Of a DNA stretch of 64,000 nt, positions 18,553 through 28,709 are shown piece by piece. Made by a program: the position numbers and the translations under genes. This DNA is from Lachnoanaerobaculum orale (GTDB taxonomy: Bacteria > Bacillota > Clostridia > Lachnospirales > Lachnospiraceae): the NCBI RefSeq assembly GCF_003862485.1, contig NZ_RRCM01000001.1:900273-964272 (forward strand), read 5' to 3'. The notes under the pieces are model-generated. The model worked only from the letters and a program-made list of their open reading frames with translations, did not search any database and was not told where the DNA came from. Numbering within the stretch: the stretch's first letter is position 1; each line of letters begins with the position of its first letter.

Positions 18553-19737
18553 ATGAAGAAAAGAGTATTATTGTCAGCATTGGCATTAACTTTTGGATTG
18601 GCACTTACAGCCTGCGGAAACTCAGGTTCTAATAAGGCGGCAGATACAGGTTCAAAGAGTGAAACGGAAGCTGCAAAGGTGGACGGAGATGTATTTACTA
18701 TAGGTTCTACAGGTCCTCTTACAGGAGCTGCGGCATCTTACGGTAACTCTGTAAAGAACGGTGCAACTGTAGCTATTGACGAGATCAATGCGGCAGGCGG
18801 TGTAAAGGTCGGAGATAAGACATATAAGCTTGCTCTTAATTTTCAGGATGACGAGGCAAAGGAAGATAAGGCCGTTAACGCATATAACAAGCTTATGGAC
18901 AGCGGTATCAATGTATATATGGGTGCCGTAACAAGCGGTTCTTCACTTGCACTTACAGATTTGACAGCAAAGGACAATATCTTACAGCTTACACCTTCAG
19001 GTTCAGCTAAGGATATCACAAAGAATCCTAACGCATTCAGACTTTGCTTTACAGATCCTCTTCAGGGAAAGATGATTGCGGATTTTGTACTTGACCAGGG
19101 ATATGAGAGCGTAGCGGTTTTATATAACAACTCGGACGAGTACTCAACAGGTGTTTATGAGGCTTTCAAAGACGAGCTTAATACAAAAGGTCAGTCTGCT
19201 CTTATAGTAAATGAGCAGTCATTTACAAACGATGATGTGGACTTTACAACACAGCTTACACAGATCAAGGCTTCAGGCGCAAAGATTATTTTCGTACCTG
19301 CATACTATGAGGCGGCTGCACATATCGTACAGCAGGCAAAGCAGCAGGGTATTGATGCGGCTTTTGTAGGTTCAGACGGTTGGGACGGTATACTCGGACA
19401 GCTTACAGACAAGACACAGGCTGAAGGCGCCGTATTCTTAAGTCCGTTCCTTGCTTCAGATCCTTCTGCAGCCAAGTTTACAGACGCTTATAAGAAGGCA
19501 TACAATGCAACTCCTGATCAGTTCGCAGCTGACGGTTATGATTCTGTATATGTAATCAAGGCGGATATGGAGAAAGCCGGAAGCATTAAGAGTGAAGACC
19601 TTATAAAGGCTATGACTGAGATTCAGGTTGACGGTATCACAGGAAAGGTATCATTCTCAGCTGACGGTGAGCCTAACAAAGAGCCTAAGTTTGTTACTAT
19701 AACAAACGGTGAGTATCAGCTTTTTGATAATAACTAA
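18553..19737 (+). CDS. livK: Branched-chain amino acid-binding lipoprotein
   Basis: A 394-residue extracytoplasmic binding protein anchored as a lipoprotein: signal peptide 1-20 with lipobox LTAC (Cys21) and a Ser/Gly/Lys linker. The mature part is a type I periplasmic-binding fold (Peripla_BP_6; FTIGSTGPLTGAAASYG, later VPAYYEAAAHIVQQAKQQG). It delivers Leu/Ile/Val to the LivHMGF transporter encoded next. GGAGG stands 8 nt before the ATG. A terminator-like hairpin separates it from livH, consistent with excess binding protein over membrane subunits. Confidence 0.93.
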   Translation: MKKRVLLSALALTFGLALTACGNSGSNKAADTGSKSETEAAKVDGDVFTIGSTGPLTGAAASYGNSVKNGATVAIDEINAAGGVKVGDKTYKLALNFQDDEAKEDKAVNAYNKLMDSGINVYMGAVTSGSSLALTDLTAKDNILQLTPSGSAKDITKNPNAFRLCFTDPLQGKMIADFVLDQGYESVAVLYNNSDEYSTGVYEAFKDELNTKGQSALIVNEQSFTNDDVDFTTQLTQIKASGAKIIFVPAYYEAAAHIVQQAKQQGIDAAFVGSDGWDGILGQLTDKTQAEGAVFLSPFLASDPSAAKFTDAYKKAYNATPDQFAADGYDSVYVIKADMEKAGSIKSEDLIKAMTEIQVDGITGKVSFSADGEPNKEPKFVTITNGEYQLFDNN

Positions 19738-19745
19738 AAAAACCG

Positions 19746-19778
19746 AGAGGACGGGATATATGTCCCATCCTCTTTTTT
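19746..19778 (+). terminator. Intra-operon hairpin/attenuating terminator
   Basis: AGAGGACGGGA pairs with TCCCATCCTCT (one C-A mismatch), followed by a T-run. No new promoter was recognised before livH, so partial read-through is expected. Confidence 0.75.
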
Positions 19779-19850
19779 AAACATAGACCTCGGAAAGCTT
19801 CCGGCATCAGTCGGGAGTTTTCCGTAGTTTAGGTAAAGAGGGGTAATGAA

Positions 19851-20732
19851 ATGTTAATTAACTTTATTGAGCAGTTAATAAACGGTTTGAGGACCGGAAG
19901 CATTTATGCGTTGATTGCTATAGGCTATACAATGGTATACGGTATAGCCAAAATGATAAATTTTGCCCATGGAGATATAATAATGGTAGGTGCTTACGCC
20001 CTTTACTTTAGTATATCCGTTTTGGGACTTCCTGTACCGGTAGCGCTTGTAATAACTGTTATTGTGTGTGCGGTACTTGGAGTGGTAATAGAAAAGGTGG
20101 CATATAAGCCGCTTAGAAGTGCACCTCCGCTTGCGGTTTTGATTACCGCTATCGGTATGAGCTTCTTTTTACAGAGCGCTTCACTTCTTATATTCGGATC
20201 GACACCGATTCCTTTCCAGTCTGTAATTCCGAATGTGAATATAAGTGTAGGGCCTGTGGTTATTTCAAGTATAACGGTGGTTACCTTGATAGTAACGGCC
20301 ATAGCTATGATACTTCTTACACTGTTTGTAAATAAGACAAAGATGGGTTCGGCGATGCGAGCCGTATCTGAGGATAAGGGTGCTGCAGAACTTATGGGAA
20401 TCAATGTAAACAGTACTATTTCACTTACATTTGCTATCGGTTCCGCACTTGCCGCAGTTGCAGGTGTACTGTATATATGTCAGTATCAGTCTATGAAGCC
20501 GACACTTGGAGCACTTCCGGGAATCAAGGCGTTCGTAGCGGCGGTACTTGGCGGTATAGGAAGCATACCGGGTGCGATGCTTGGCGGAATACTGCTTGGG
20601 CTTATTGAGAGTGTTTCAAAGGCATATATCTCAACTGAGCTTGCAGATGCTATTGTTTTCGGCGTGTTGATTGTAGTGTTACTGTTCAGACCGTCAGGAC
20701 TTTTGGGTAAGAAAAAGATTGTAAAGGTATAG
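19851..20732 (+). CDS. livH: Branched-chain amino acid ABC transporter permease LivH
   Basis: A 293-residue integral membrane protein with about 8 hydrophobic segments. Family signatures include GLRTGSIYALIAIGYTMVYGI at the N-terminus (shown in part), INFAHGDI, and the EAA-like cytoplasmic loop with GIKAFVAAVLGGIGSIPGA. It forms the channel with LivM. It is preceded by AGAGGGGTAATGA A, a good ribosome-binding site. Confidence 0.95.
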   Translation: MLINFIEQLINGLRTGSIYALIAIGYTMVYGIAKMINFAHGDIIMVGAYALYFSISVLGLPVPVALVITVIVCAVLGVVIEKVAYKPLRSAPPLAVLITAIGMSFFLQSASLLIFGSTPIPFQSVIPNVNISVGPVVISSITVVTLIVTAIAMILLTLFVNKTKMGSAMRAVSEDKGAAELMGINVNSTISLTFAIGSALAAVAGVLYICQYQSMKPTLGALPGIKAFVAAVLGGIGSIPGAMLGGILLGLIESVSKAYISTELADAIVFGVLIVVLLFRPSGLLGKKKIVKV

Positions 20733-20739
20733 GTGATAT

Positions 20740-21699
20740 ATGAAGGTAAATAAAAAAACTATAATAAATATAGTAATAATGTTGCTGGCCTATGCATTGG
20801 TATTTGTGTTGATAAATTCAGGTGTGTTAAGCAGACAGTATAAGTCGCTTATAGTTCCGATATGTGTAAATATAATGTTGGCTGTGTCACTTAACCTTGT
20901 AACCGGATTTTTGGGAGAGCTTTCGCTCGGTCATGCAGGCTTTATGTCAATAGGTGCATATTCAAGTGCCCTTATTTCTATTGCATTAAGCAATACATTG
21001 CCTCCTGCACTTGCTTTTTTTATAGCATTGCTTTGCGGAGGAATATTGGCCGCATTTTTCGGATTCATAATCGGTGTGCCTGTACTTAGACTCAGAGGAG
21101 ACTATTTGGCGATAGTGACTCTTGCTTTCGGTGAGATAATAAAGTCTATTATCAACTACCTTAAGTTTACAGGCGGTTCAAAGGGGCTAAGTAAGATACC
21201 GCTTTATTCGGATTACAGAAACTTTACCGTAGTATTTATTATAACGGTGATAACCATAGTTTTGATTTCAAACCTTATAAATTCAAGAGACGGAAGAGCG
21301 ATAAAGTCCATTCGTGACAATGATATTGCGGCCGAATCTATAGGTATAAATATAAGTAAGTATAAGGTAAGTGCATTTGTTATTGCTGCGGGATTTGCAG
21401 GAATTGCAGGCGCACTCTACGCTCACAATGTAGGTATTATAAAGCCGAGTATATTTGACTACAACAAGTCTATAGAGATACTTGTATTCGTGGTACTTGG
21501 AGGTATGGGCAATATTCCTGGTTCTATAATCTCGGCAATAATACTTACATTGCTGCCTGAGTTCTTAAGAGGTGCGGATAATTTGAGAATGTTACTCTAT
21601 GCAATAGTACTTATTGTAATGATGATATTCAACAACAGTAAATTTAAGTCAAGCTTATCTCTTAATAAGACTTTCAGAAAGCTTGGAAAGGAGGAATAA
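20740..21699 (+). CDS. livM: Branched-chain amino acid ABC transporter permease LivM
   Basis: A 319-residue membrane protein, the second permease of the LIV system. GELSLGHAGFMSIGAYS (about 65-81) and the EAA loop VVLGGMGNIPGS near the C-terminus are typical. About 9-10 hydrophobic segments are visible. It begins 7 nt after livH, and its stop overlaps the livG ATG by one base. Confidence 0.95.
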   Translation: MKVNKKTIINIVIMLLAYALVFVLINSGVLSRQYKSLIVPICVNIMLAVSLNLVTGFLGELSLGHAGFMSIGAYSSALISIALSNTLPPALAFFIALLCGGILAAFFGFIIGVPVLRLRGDYLAIVTLAFGEIIKSIINYLKFTGGSKGLSKIPLYSDYRNFTVVFIITVITIVLISNLINSRDGRAIKSIRDNDIAAESIGINISKYKVSAFVIAAGFAGIAGALYAHNVGIIKPSIFDYNKSIEILVFVVLGGMGNIPGSIISAIILTLLPEFLRGADNLRMLLYAIVLIVMMIFNNSKFKSSLSLNKTFRKLGKEE

Positions 21700-22451
21700 T
21701 GCTGGAGTGTAAAAATCTCGGAATACAGTTTGGCGGATTAAAAGCCGTTGACAGTTTTAATCTGAATATAGAAAAAGGAATGTTGTACGGACTTATAGGA
21801 CCAAACGGTGCAGGTAAAACTACAGTATTTAACCTTCTTACAGGAGTGTATAAGCCTACAACCGGAACTATAAGACTTGACGGTAAATTGATAAACGGAA
21901 AAACACCTACTCAAATCAACAATATTGGCATTGCCAGAACATTTCAGAATATAAGACTTTTTTCAAATATGTCGGTACTTGACAATGTTAAGGTGGCGCT
22001 TCATGAGAAGGTGAAATATCCGCTTCTTGCATCCATGACTCATATGTTCGGCTTTAATAAAAAAGAAAAAGAGATGGATGAGCTTGCAACCGATATACTT
22101 AAAGTATTTTCACTTGATGATAAGAGCGACACTTTATCAGGCAATCTGCCTTACGGTGAGCAAAGAAAGCTTGAGATTGCAAGAGCGCTTGCTACAAGTC
22201 CTTCACTTTTACTGCTTGATGAGCCGGCTGCAGGTATGAATCCGAATGAGACTGAAGAACTTATGGAGACTATCAGACAGATAAGAGACAGATATAATCT
22301 GACAATACTTTTGATAGAGCATGATATGAAGCTTGTTGCAGGTATCTGTGAGAAACTCTCCGTGCTTAACTTCGGTACGGAGCTTGCAAGCGGTACACCG
22401 AGTGAGGTACTTAACAACCCTGAAGTTATTACAGCGTATTTGGGAGAATAG
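21699..22451 (+). CDS. livG: Branched-chain amino acid ABC transporter ATPase LivG
   Basis: A 250-residue ATP-binding subunit. Walker A GPNGAGKTT (about 35-43), the ARTFQNIRLF Q-loop region, a signature motif that is degenerate (NLPYGEQRKLEIARAL, typical of LivG), Walker B LLLLDEPAAGMNP and the switch His (LLIEHDM). The C-terminal tail is the LivG extension. GGAGG in the end of livM serves as its ribosome-binding site. Confidence 0.95.
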   Translation: MLECKNLGIQFGGLKAVDSFNLNIEKGMLYGLIGPNGAGKTTVFNLLTGVYKPTTGTIRLDGKLINGKTPTQINNIGIARTFQNIRLFSNMSVLDNVKVALHEKVKYPLLASMTHMFGFNKKEKEMDELATDILKVFSLDDKSDTLSGNLPYGEQRKLEIARALATSPSLLLLDEPAAGMNPNETEELMETIRQIRDRYNLTILLIEHDMKLVAGICEKLSVLNFGTELASGTPSEVLNNPEVITAYLGE

Positions 22452-22459
22452 GAGGGACT

Positions 22460-23170
22460 ATGGAAATATTAAAAGTAAATAACCTGGTCGTAAACTATGG
22501 AATGATAAAGGCTGTAAAGGGTGCAAGTTTTTTTGTAAATCAAGGTGAGATAGTGGCGCTGATAGGTGCAAACGGTGCCGGAAAGACTTCCATATTGCAT
22601 ACAATCACAGGACTTCTTAGCGCAAAAGACGGAAATATAGAGTTTGAAGGTAAGGATATCACAAGAACCAAGGCGCATGATATTGTTAAGCTCGGTATGG
22701 CACATGTTCCTGAAGGCAGAAGAGTGTTCGGAGATTTGACAGTACTTGAAAATCTGAAACTCGGAGCGTATATAAGAAATGACAAATCCGGTATAGAAGA
22801 GAGTCTTGAGAAAATATATAAGAGATTTCCAAGACTGGCAGAGAGAAAATCTCAGCTTGCAGGTACTCTCTCAGGCGGTGAGCAGCAGATGCTTGCAATG
22901 GGCAGAGCGCTTATGAGCAACCCTAAGGTAATAGTAATGGATGAGCCTTCAATGGGACTCTCGCCGCTGTATGTAAATGAGATATTTGATATTATAGAAG
23001 AAATACATAAGAGTGGAACCACCGTACTTTTGGTGGAGCAGAATGCTAAAAAGGCACTCGGTATTGCAGACAGGGCCTATGTACTTGAGACCGGAAATAT
23101 AGTATTGGACGGAGACGCCAAGACACTGATGAATGACGACAGTGTAAAAAAGGCATATCTCGGAGAATAA
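22460..23170 (+). CDS. livF: Branched-chain amino acid ABC transporter ATPase LivF
   Basis: A 236-residue ATP-binding subunit that pairs with LivG. Walker A GANGAGKTS (about 36-44), the LivF-specific HVPEGRRVFGDLTV, ABC signature LSGGEQQMLAMGRAL, Walker B VIVMDEPSMGLSP and switch LLVEQNA are all intact. It starts 8 nt after livG behind AGGAGGG and ends the operon at a strong terminator. Confidence 0.95.
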   Translation: MEILKVNNLVVNYGMIKAVKGASFFVNQGEIVALIGANGAGKTSILHTITGLLSAKDGNIEFEGKDITRTKAHDIVKLGMAHVPEGRRVFGDLTVLENLKLGAYIRNDKSGIEESLEKIYKRFPRLAERKSQLAGTLSGGEQQMLAMGRALMSNPKVIVMDEPSMGLSPLYVNEIFDIIEEIHKSGTTVLLVEQNAKKALGIADRAYVLETGNIVLDGDAKTLMNDDSVKKAYLGE

Positions 23171-23172
23171 AA

Positions 23173-23197
23173 AGAGGACACATTTGTGTCCTTTTTT
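23173..23197. terminator. Bidirectional terminator between livF and DUF4364 gene
   Basis: AGGACACA and TGTGTCCT form an 8-bp stem with a 2-nt loop, flanked by A-run and T-run, so it works for both convergent genes. It slightly overlaps the end of the minus-strand gene. Confidence 0.85.
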
Positions 23198-23726
23198 ATT
23201 CTATACCTCCGAGAAGTTTTTTCATAATATACTGATAGATATCCTGACTGCATGAACGCCAGTTGTTGGTCATAATGGTGGCCTGTTCCTCGTCAGGTGA
23301 GTTGATTTCTATATTTATAAGAGGGGTTTTGCCTTCGAGCACTTCACAGTGTACGATAAGGTCATTGCCCGGAAGCTTATAATATTCGGCGGTAGTGGAA
23401 ACTTCGTTTCGCATACGGAACTTGTTTTCCTGTATAAATTCATTTATATCGGTGATAATGGCAGGTGAAATCTGATTTCCGAAAAATGAGAGAGCTTCTT
23501 CACCCTCTTTTGTCATCTCATATCTTGAAGTATTGTTGATATTTTCAACACTTATAAGGTTTGCTTCAAGCAGCTCTGTAAGAGCCTGCTGAACAATAAA
23601 ATATGTGGTATATTCCTTGCTGACAAAAAAGTCTGATATATTTGAGTTGGTAAGCGGGAATTTCACTTGCTTTAACATATATAGTATCATCAATTTGTAT
23701 AATGTCATAGGTTCTGAGAGCATCAT
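23196..23726 (-). CDS. DUF4364 family winged-helix protein
   Basis: A 176-residue protein recognised as DUF4364. The first ~85 residues look like a PadR/winged-helix DNA-binding fold (LYKLMILYMLKQV, then ALTELLEANLISVE and YEMTKEGEEAL as the wing). The remaining part is a C-terminal beta-rich region. Probably a small transcriptional regulator; target unknown. AGGAGG precedes the ATG, and a second ATG three bases later (23723) has the better spacing. Confidence 0.8.
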   Translation of the reverse strand: MMLSEPMTLYKLMILYMLKQVKFPLTNSNISDFFVSKEYTTYFIVQQALTELLEANLISVENINNTSRYEMTKEGEEALSFFGNQISPAIITDINEFIQENKFRMRNEVSTTAEYYKLPGNDLIVHCEVLEGKTPLINIEINSPDEEQATIMTNNWRSCSQDIYQYIMKKLLGGIE

Positions 23727-23749
23727 GTGACCTCCTGTGTATTATAAAG

Positions 23750-23778
23750 ATTTTACAACAAATACATAGGTCTGTAAA
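23750..23778 (-). promoter_or_regulatory. Promoter of the DUF4364 gene
   Basis: Minus-strand TTTACA (23773-23778), 17-nt spacer, TAAAAT (23750-23755), 24 nt before the start codon. Confidence 0.6.
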
Positions 23779-23865
23779 GCACAATGCCGACTTATATAAT
23801 TGATATAGTAATTAGGATATTTTTATGTTAAAATGTGACTTATGGTTTATAGAAGAGGTGTATAG

Positions 23866-26800
23866 ATGAGAGAGCGAATCAATCGTTTGGCAAAGGGTAT
23901 TATAGAAGAAGAATTACCGATGTTGGTCTGTGAGCCGAGTAATATAGACCTGCCTATAAAGGTGGATGAAGCAGTTCGCTTTGAAATAGAAGTAAGAAGT
24001 GACAATAAGATACCTTTAAAGGGAGTAGCCTACTCTGACAATATAAGAGTAAAAGTGGTAGATGCGACCTTCGGCGGGATAAAAAATGTACTTGTACTTG
24101 AGATCAATTCTAAAAATCTGAACAGTGATGAAAAGATAGAGGGCAGTATCACCTTGGTTACAAATGCAGGTGAAAGAGAGATACCCTATATTTTCTATAT
24201 AAAAAATACAGATACAGTGTTGGTACTTGATTCATTAAAGACTGTAGATGACTTTATGGTCATTGCAAAAGAGGATATGAGTATTGCACTGGCTATTTTT
24301 ATGTACAAAGATTTTTGCAGCTCAAGCTTTATGAGAGATATAAAACTGCAAAAATTATATGAAACCCTCAGCAGGGGCGATGATTTCAGATCGAATCTGG
24401 AAAACTTCTTACAGGCAGCAGGCAATAAGGAGGCTGTAAATTTTCAGCTTGAGAACAGTCAGCTTGATTTTGCAAGTGTGGAAGAGGAAAAGACATCTTC
24501 GATAAAAGTCTACAAGGAAAACTGGGGACTCCTTGATATAGATGTTTCCACAAATGCGGGCTTTATAAAGCTTGGCAAGGATAAAATAAAGAATGAAGAC
24601 TTTGTAGACAATGTATACGAACTTGAATTCACTATAGACCCTAATCTCTTGGACGATAAGAAAAATATCGCAAATATAAACTTTAAAAACGGACTTAACG
24701 AAAAGAAACTTGAGATAGTAATAAATAAAAATCTCGAAAAGGAATATCAAAGAGAGGCCAGACTGTTTGAAAGAAAACAGTGGATAAACTACTTTAAGCT
24801 CAGGATGGAATTTGAGCTAAGCAATGAAAAACTCAAAAAAAATGAGATACTCTTTAAGATGCTTGCAGTACTTGACAGATTGCTTGTAAGCACATATAAG
24901 AGTCTTTTGGTCAAGCTCTTAAAGGCAGAAATATTCCTTATGCAGGGAGATAAGGCAGGAGCGAAGTCCACTATAAACAGTATCGACTCGAAGATAAAAG
25001 AAAATAAACATGAGCTTAGAGACGAGTATCTGATTTTGGAGTATCTTGACACATATATGTATCCGGATGCCGAAAAGATAAGAGACCTTTGCAAGCTTGT
25101 AAAAGATTTATATAAAAAAGATCACTCAATAATAGAGCTTATACTTATACTTAATCTGGACCCGACACTTGCCGACAATCCTTTAGAAAAGCAGAAGTTT
25201 TTAAAGAGAGCCTTTGAGCTTGGCGACAGGTCATGTATTTTGATGATGGAGTATGCGAGATTACTGTGTAAGAATCCCCATCTTTTAAGCAGTTGCGGCA
25301 CTTTGGAGGTATTGGCGCTAAGCTTCGGCATAAGAAACAATTTGATATCCATAAGTCTGTCTGAAAGAATCTTGGAAGTTGTAAGAGATACAAAGAAGGT
25401 AAACGGTGCGATATTAAATATTTTGATTTCAATATATAATGCACTTCCAAGCAATGAACTGCTTTCAGATATCTGTGAGATATTTATAAACGGCAATGTA
25501 AGAAAAAGTTATGTCAATAAATGGTATGAAAAATGTATTGAGAAGAGGCTTGAAGTAGACAGAATATATGAGTATTTTATCTACTCACTGCCTGAAAGAT
25601 ATGATGCACCTATGCCTGAGGAGGTTCTTAAGTACTTTGAGAGAATCAACTCAATGGCCGAGGACTTTAAGCTTAGAATATTTGAAAATATTGTGGAGTA
25701 TTACCCTCACAACAGTGAGATATACAGAGCATATATAAAGAGAATAAAGATATTTACAATTGACAATGCGATGAAGCTTAAGATGGATTCACATCTCACC
25801 AATATATATTCGGGAATACTTGAAGAGGACGATATAGATGAGAGGCTTGCAAAGATAATTCCTTTCTTGATGAATTCATATGATATATATGTTCCTGAAG
25901 ACGGAGCGAAGTCCATTATAGTGGTATATCCTGAGTTAAACGGCGAGAAAATATATGAATTGAAGAACAAAAGAGCATATGTGGCGCTTTATTCGGAGAA
26001 TGCGGTTATTTTGATTGAAGATGAATTCGGAAACAGATACTATTCAAAGGATATGGTGGTAGATAAGATATTCTATATGCAAAACCTTATCGACAGGGCA
26101 TATGAGATAGATGAAAACCATGATATGCAAAGGCTTGAAAAGCTTGACAAGATAGCGGACGGAGTCGGAATAGACCTTGAGGATGTGTCACTGATTGAGA
26201 GTGCCGTTGAAGAGATAGATATTGATCAAAGATTCAGAAACAAGCTTATGTCAAGACTGATAGAGTACTTCTGGAAGTCGTCAAAAGAAGATGATGACAT
26301 AGATTTTGACCTTCTCAATAAAACAGGTACAATGAGTCTTAATGAGGAGAATATATTCATGTACTGTGATACTCTTATGAATATAGGCAATAAGCTTGAA
26401 TCTATAGAGATCATAAAATCATTCGGTATAGAGCATATAAAGAAAGAAGACTTATTGACTTTGGTTACAAAGGCGATTGAGGATGATGTCTTTGAACAAA
26501 ACAAGATATTGGTTGATATAGCTTTTACACTATATAAGAACGGAGTATTTTGTGATAAGACTCTTGAATTTATCGCAAGGGCGTATAACGGCAGGACAAA
26601 GGATATGTTTGACTGTTTGAAGCTTTGTGTCGAACAAAATGTTGAGACCTATGATTTTGAAGAGAGAATCCTGATACAGATGCTGTTTTCAAATCAGACA
26701 TCAAAGCTTGATGAGGCTTTCGGCATATATGCGGACAGAAAAAGAGTGACGGATACAATTATCAGGGCATATTTTACGGTAAAGAGCGATGCGTTCTTTA

Positions 26801-27423
26801 TGAATGACGAGGAGACAAAGGATGCCGTATTTGAGTATCTTGAGGACGGACTCAATGATGTGGACGATATAAAAGAGTTTCCGAACATCTATATGCTTGC
26901 ACTTTCAAAATATTATTCAAGGAAAGAAAAACTTAACTTCAAGCAGACAAGGCTTTGTGAGATGATTGTGAAAAATCTTTGTGATGAAGATATGGTTTTC
27001 TCATATTTTAAGGCACTTGCAAAGTTTGTTTATGTTGACAGAGATATTTTGGAGTCAACTTTTGTAGAGTATAAGGGCGAAAAGGAAAATATTATACTTA
27101 AGTCAAAGATTTTCCCGATAAGTGATGACTTCTTTGAAGAGGAATTTCCTAATGTTTACAAAAATATTTTTGTAAAGTACAAGAAAATCTTTGCGGATGA
27201 AATTTGGGAGTATCAGGTTGTGCAGAATACAGACGGTAATATTAAGGTATTGGCAAATGATTGTGTTCAATTCAACAAGGATGAGGACGCAAAAGAGAGC
27301 AGGTTTATCCTTATAAACGATATTGAGGATTTGCCTGAGGGAAAAGACGAGGAAATGAAGGAGAAGCTGACGGAATTTATATATAAGGATGAGTTGGTGG
27401 ACAACTTGTTTGCGTTGATATAA
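23866..27423 (+). CDS. DUF5717 family large protein
   Basis: A 1185-residue protein with no signal peptide or clear transmembrane helix, so probably cytoplasmic. Two beta-rich Ig-like regions lie at about 25-120 and 215-300. From about residue 305 to the end it is a long helical, repeat-like solenoid reminiscent of TPR/HEAT arrays, with a short beta region near 690-760. I recognise it as DUF5717, a Lachnospiraceae-type family of unknown function. It is followed by an Hsp70-fold DUF5716 gene and a small TPR-like gene, which suggests the three proteins act together. No catalytic motif was found. Confidence 0.7.
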   Translation: MRERINRLAKGIIEEELPMLVCEPSNIDLPIKVDEAVRFEIEVRSDNKIPLKGVAYSDNIRVKVVDATFGGIKNVLVLEINSKNLNSDEKIEGSITLVTNAGEREIPYIFYIKNTDTVLVLDSLKTVDDFMVIAKEDMSIALAIFMYKDFCSSSFMRDIKLQKLYETLSRGDDFRSNLENFLQAAGNKEAVNFQLENSQLDFASVEEEKTSSIKVYKENWGLLDIDVSTNAGFIKLGKDKIKNEDFVDNVYELEFTIDPNLLDDKKNIANINFKNGLNEKKLEIVINKNLEKEYQREARLFERKQWINYFKLRMEFELSNEKLKKNEILFKMLAVLDRLLVSTYKSLLVKLLKAEIFLMQGDKAGAKSTINSIDSKIKENKHELRDEYLILEYLDTYMYPDAEKIRDLCKLVKDLYKKDHSIIELILILNLDPTLADNPLEKQKFLKRAFELGDRSCILMMEYARLLCKNPHLLSSCGTLEVLALSFGIRNNLISISLSERILEVVRDTKKVNGAILNILISIYNALPSNELLSDICEIFINGNVRKSYVNKWYEKCIEKRLEVDRIYEYFIYSLPERYDAPMPEEVLKYFERINSMAEDFKLRIFENIVEYYPHNSEIYRAYIKRIKIFTIDNAMKLKMDSHLTNIYSGILEEDDIDERLAKIIPFLMNSYDIYVPEDGAKSIIVVYPELNGEKIYELKNKRAYVALYSENAVILIEDEFGNRYYSKDMVVDKIFYMQNLIDRAYEIDENHDMQRLEKLDKIADGVGIDLEDVSLIESAVEEIDIDQRFRNKLMSRLIEYFWKSSKEDDDIDFDLLNKTGTMSLNEENIFMYCDTLMNIGNKLESIEIIKSFGIEHIKKEDLLTLVTKAIEDDVFEQNKILVDIAFTLYKNGVFCDKTLEFIARAYNGRTKDMFDCLKLCVEQNVETYDFEERILIQMLFSNQTSKLDEAFGIYADRKRVTDTIIRAYFTVKSDAFFMNDEETKDAVFEYLEDGLNDVDDIKEFPNIYMLALSKYYSRKEKLNFKQTRLCEMIVKNLCDEDMVFSYFKALAKFVYVDRDILESTFVEYKGEKENIILKSKIFPISDDFFEEEFPNVYKNIFVKYKKIFADEIWEYQVVQNTDGNIKVLANDCVQFNKDEDAKESRFILINDIEDLPEGKDEEMKEKLTEFIYKDELVDNLFALI

Positions 27424-27467
27424 AAAAAGAAAGGAATGCGAATATTTGCATTTAAAATTTATCTAGG

Positions 27468-28709
27468 ATGGGAGAAACAATGAATCCAAAGGTACTTGGA
27501 ATCGCTTTATCGGATATAAGTACCGGTCTTATATTTTATCCTGATGATGAAGCATTGACATTTCCTACTGTTATAAGTAAGAAAAAGAATGAAGATGCCT
27601 GGGTGGTGGGAGAAGAAGCCTACGCACTGGCACTGGACGGAAAAGGTATAATAACTGATAAATTATTAAAGTTGACCAGAAAAAACGGTATTGCAACCAT
27701 TGACGGTACAAGATATAAGGGTAGAGATATACTGAAGCTTTTTTTCAAAGAGATAATACAGGTCGGTATGGAGAAGCTTTATAAGGAAAAGCCTGAAGAA
27801 GTGGTAATAGCTTTGGCAGGTCTTGATCAAAATATTATGAGAGATATCAGGGAAGCCTTTGTGGGACTTGGATATCAACCGAATCATATACATATTATAA
27901 GTAAGGAAGAAAGTTTTATATACTTTGTGCTTTCGCTGAAAAAAGATATATGGAACAATCGAGTGGGGATGTTTGACTTATCAGATGTAAGCCTTACATA
28001 CTATGAGATGCTTGCAAACAGAAATGCAAGGAAGCTCTTTGTAAGTGCGGAATCTGAAAATATGGATGAGGCATTCAATCTTCAGATTTTAAGCAATCCT
28101 TCAGGTGCGAAGCTTGCAGATAAGATTTTGACTTCGGTAGCTGAAAAGGTGATGGATAAAAAGCAGTTTTCAGCTATATTTTTGACAGGTCAGGTATTTT
28201 CAGAGCATGACTGGGCGGAGAATTTTATAAGTTTTCTATGTTCAAGAGGCAGAGTATATCTGGATACAAATATTTTTGCCAAGGGTGCGGCTTTTAAGGG
28301 AGTTGACCTTGCAAATGAAAACTCCATCTACAATATTGTAGCCACCTGTGAGGGAAGATTAAAATCCGATATATATATTGATGTGGTAAGCGGCGGCAAG
28401 GAAGCAAAGATATATCTGGGTAAGGCCGGAGATTTTTGGAACGAGCCTACTACCGAGCTTTTGCTTGTACCTGACAACAGCGAGATTATTGATATAAATG
28501 TTGTAAGTGTGGACGGAAAAGATAAGAAAAACATACCTATATTGCTCGATTTCTTGCCTAAGAGACCCATAAAGACCAGAAGAATATTTTTAAAATCAAG
28601 CTTTTTGAACAACAAAATAATGAATCTGGAGATAGCGGATGCAGGATTTGGAGATATGTATCCTGCGACAGATGCAAAGAGAAATATTGAGGTGAGTATA
28701 TGGGATTGA
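27468..28709 (+). CDS. DUF5716 family protein with Hsp70/actin-like ATPase fold
   Basis: A 413-residue protein recognised as DUF5716. The first ~280 residues follow the actin/Hsp70 ATPase layout: a phosphate-1-like start (VLGIALSDISTG), a TFPTVI ... WVVGEEAYALA segment as in Hsp70 and reactivases, EEVVIALAGLDQNIMRDIREAF (in part) and IISKEESFIYFVLS. The C-terminal ~120 residues are a beta-rich domain that could take the substrate-binding role. It sits between the DUF5717 solenoid and a TPR-like gene. The exact start is one of two ATGs; GGGAGAAAC supports the one at 27480 as well. The chaperone role is inference. Confidence 0.7.
   Translation: MGETMNPKVLGIALSDISTGLIFYPDDEALTFPTVISKKKNEDAWVVGEEAYALALDGKGIITDKLLKLTRKNGIATIDGTRYKGRDILKLFFKEIIQVGMEKLYKEKPEEVVIALAGLDQNIMRDIREAFVGLGYQPNHIHIISKEESFIYFVLSLKKDIWNNRVGMFDLSDVSLTYYEMLANRNARKLFVSAESENMDEAFNLQILSNPSGAKLADKILTSVAEKVMDKKQFSAIFLTGQVFSEHDWAENFISFLCSRGRVYLDTNIFAKGAAFKGVDLANENSIYNIVATCEGRLKSDIYIDVVSGGKEAKIYLGKAGDFWNEPTTELLLVPDNSEIIDINVVSVDGKDKKNIPILLDFLPKRPIKTRRIFLKSSFLNNKIMNLEIADAGFGDMYPATDAKRNIEVSIWD

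Noticed and set aside
22139..22195. Degenerate ABC signature in LivG as a mutation
   Set aside because: LivG proteins commonly show the LPYGEQRKLEIARAL form.
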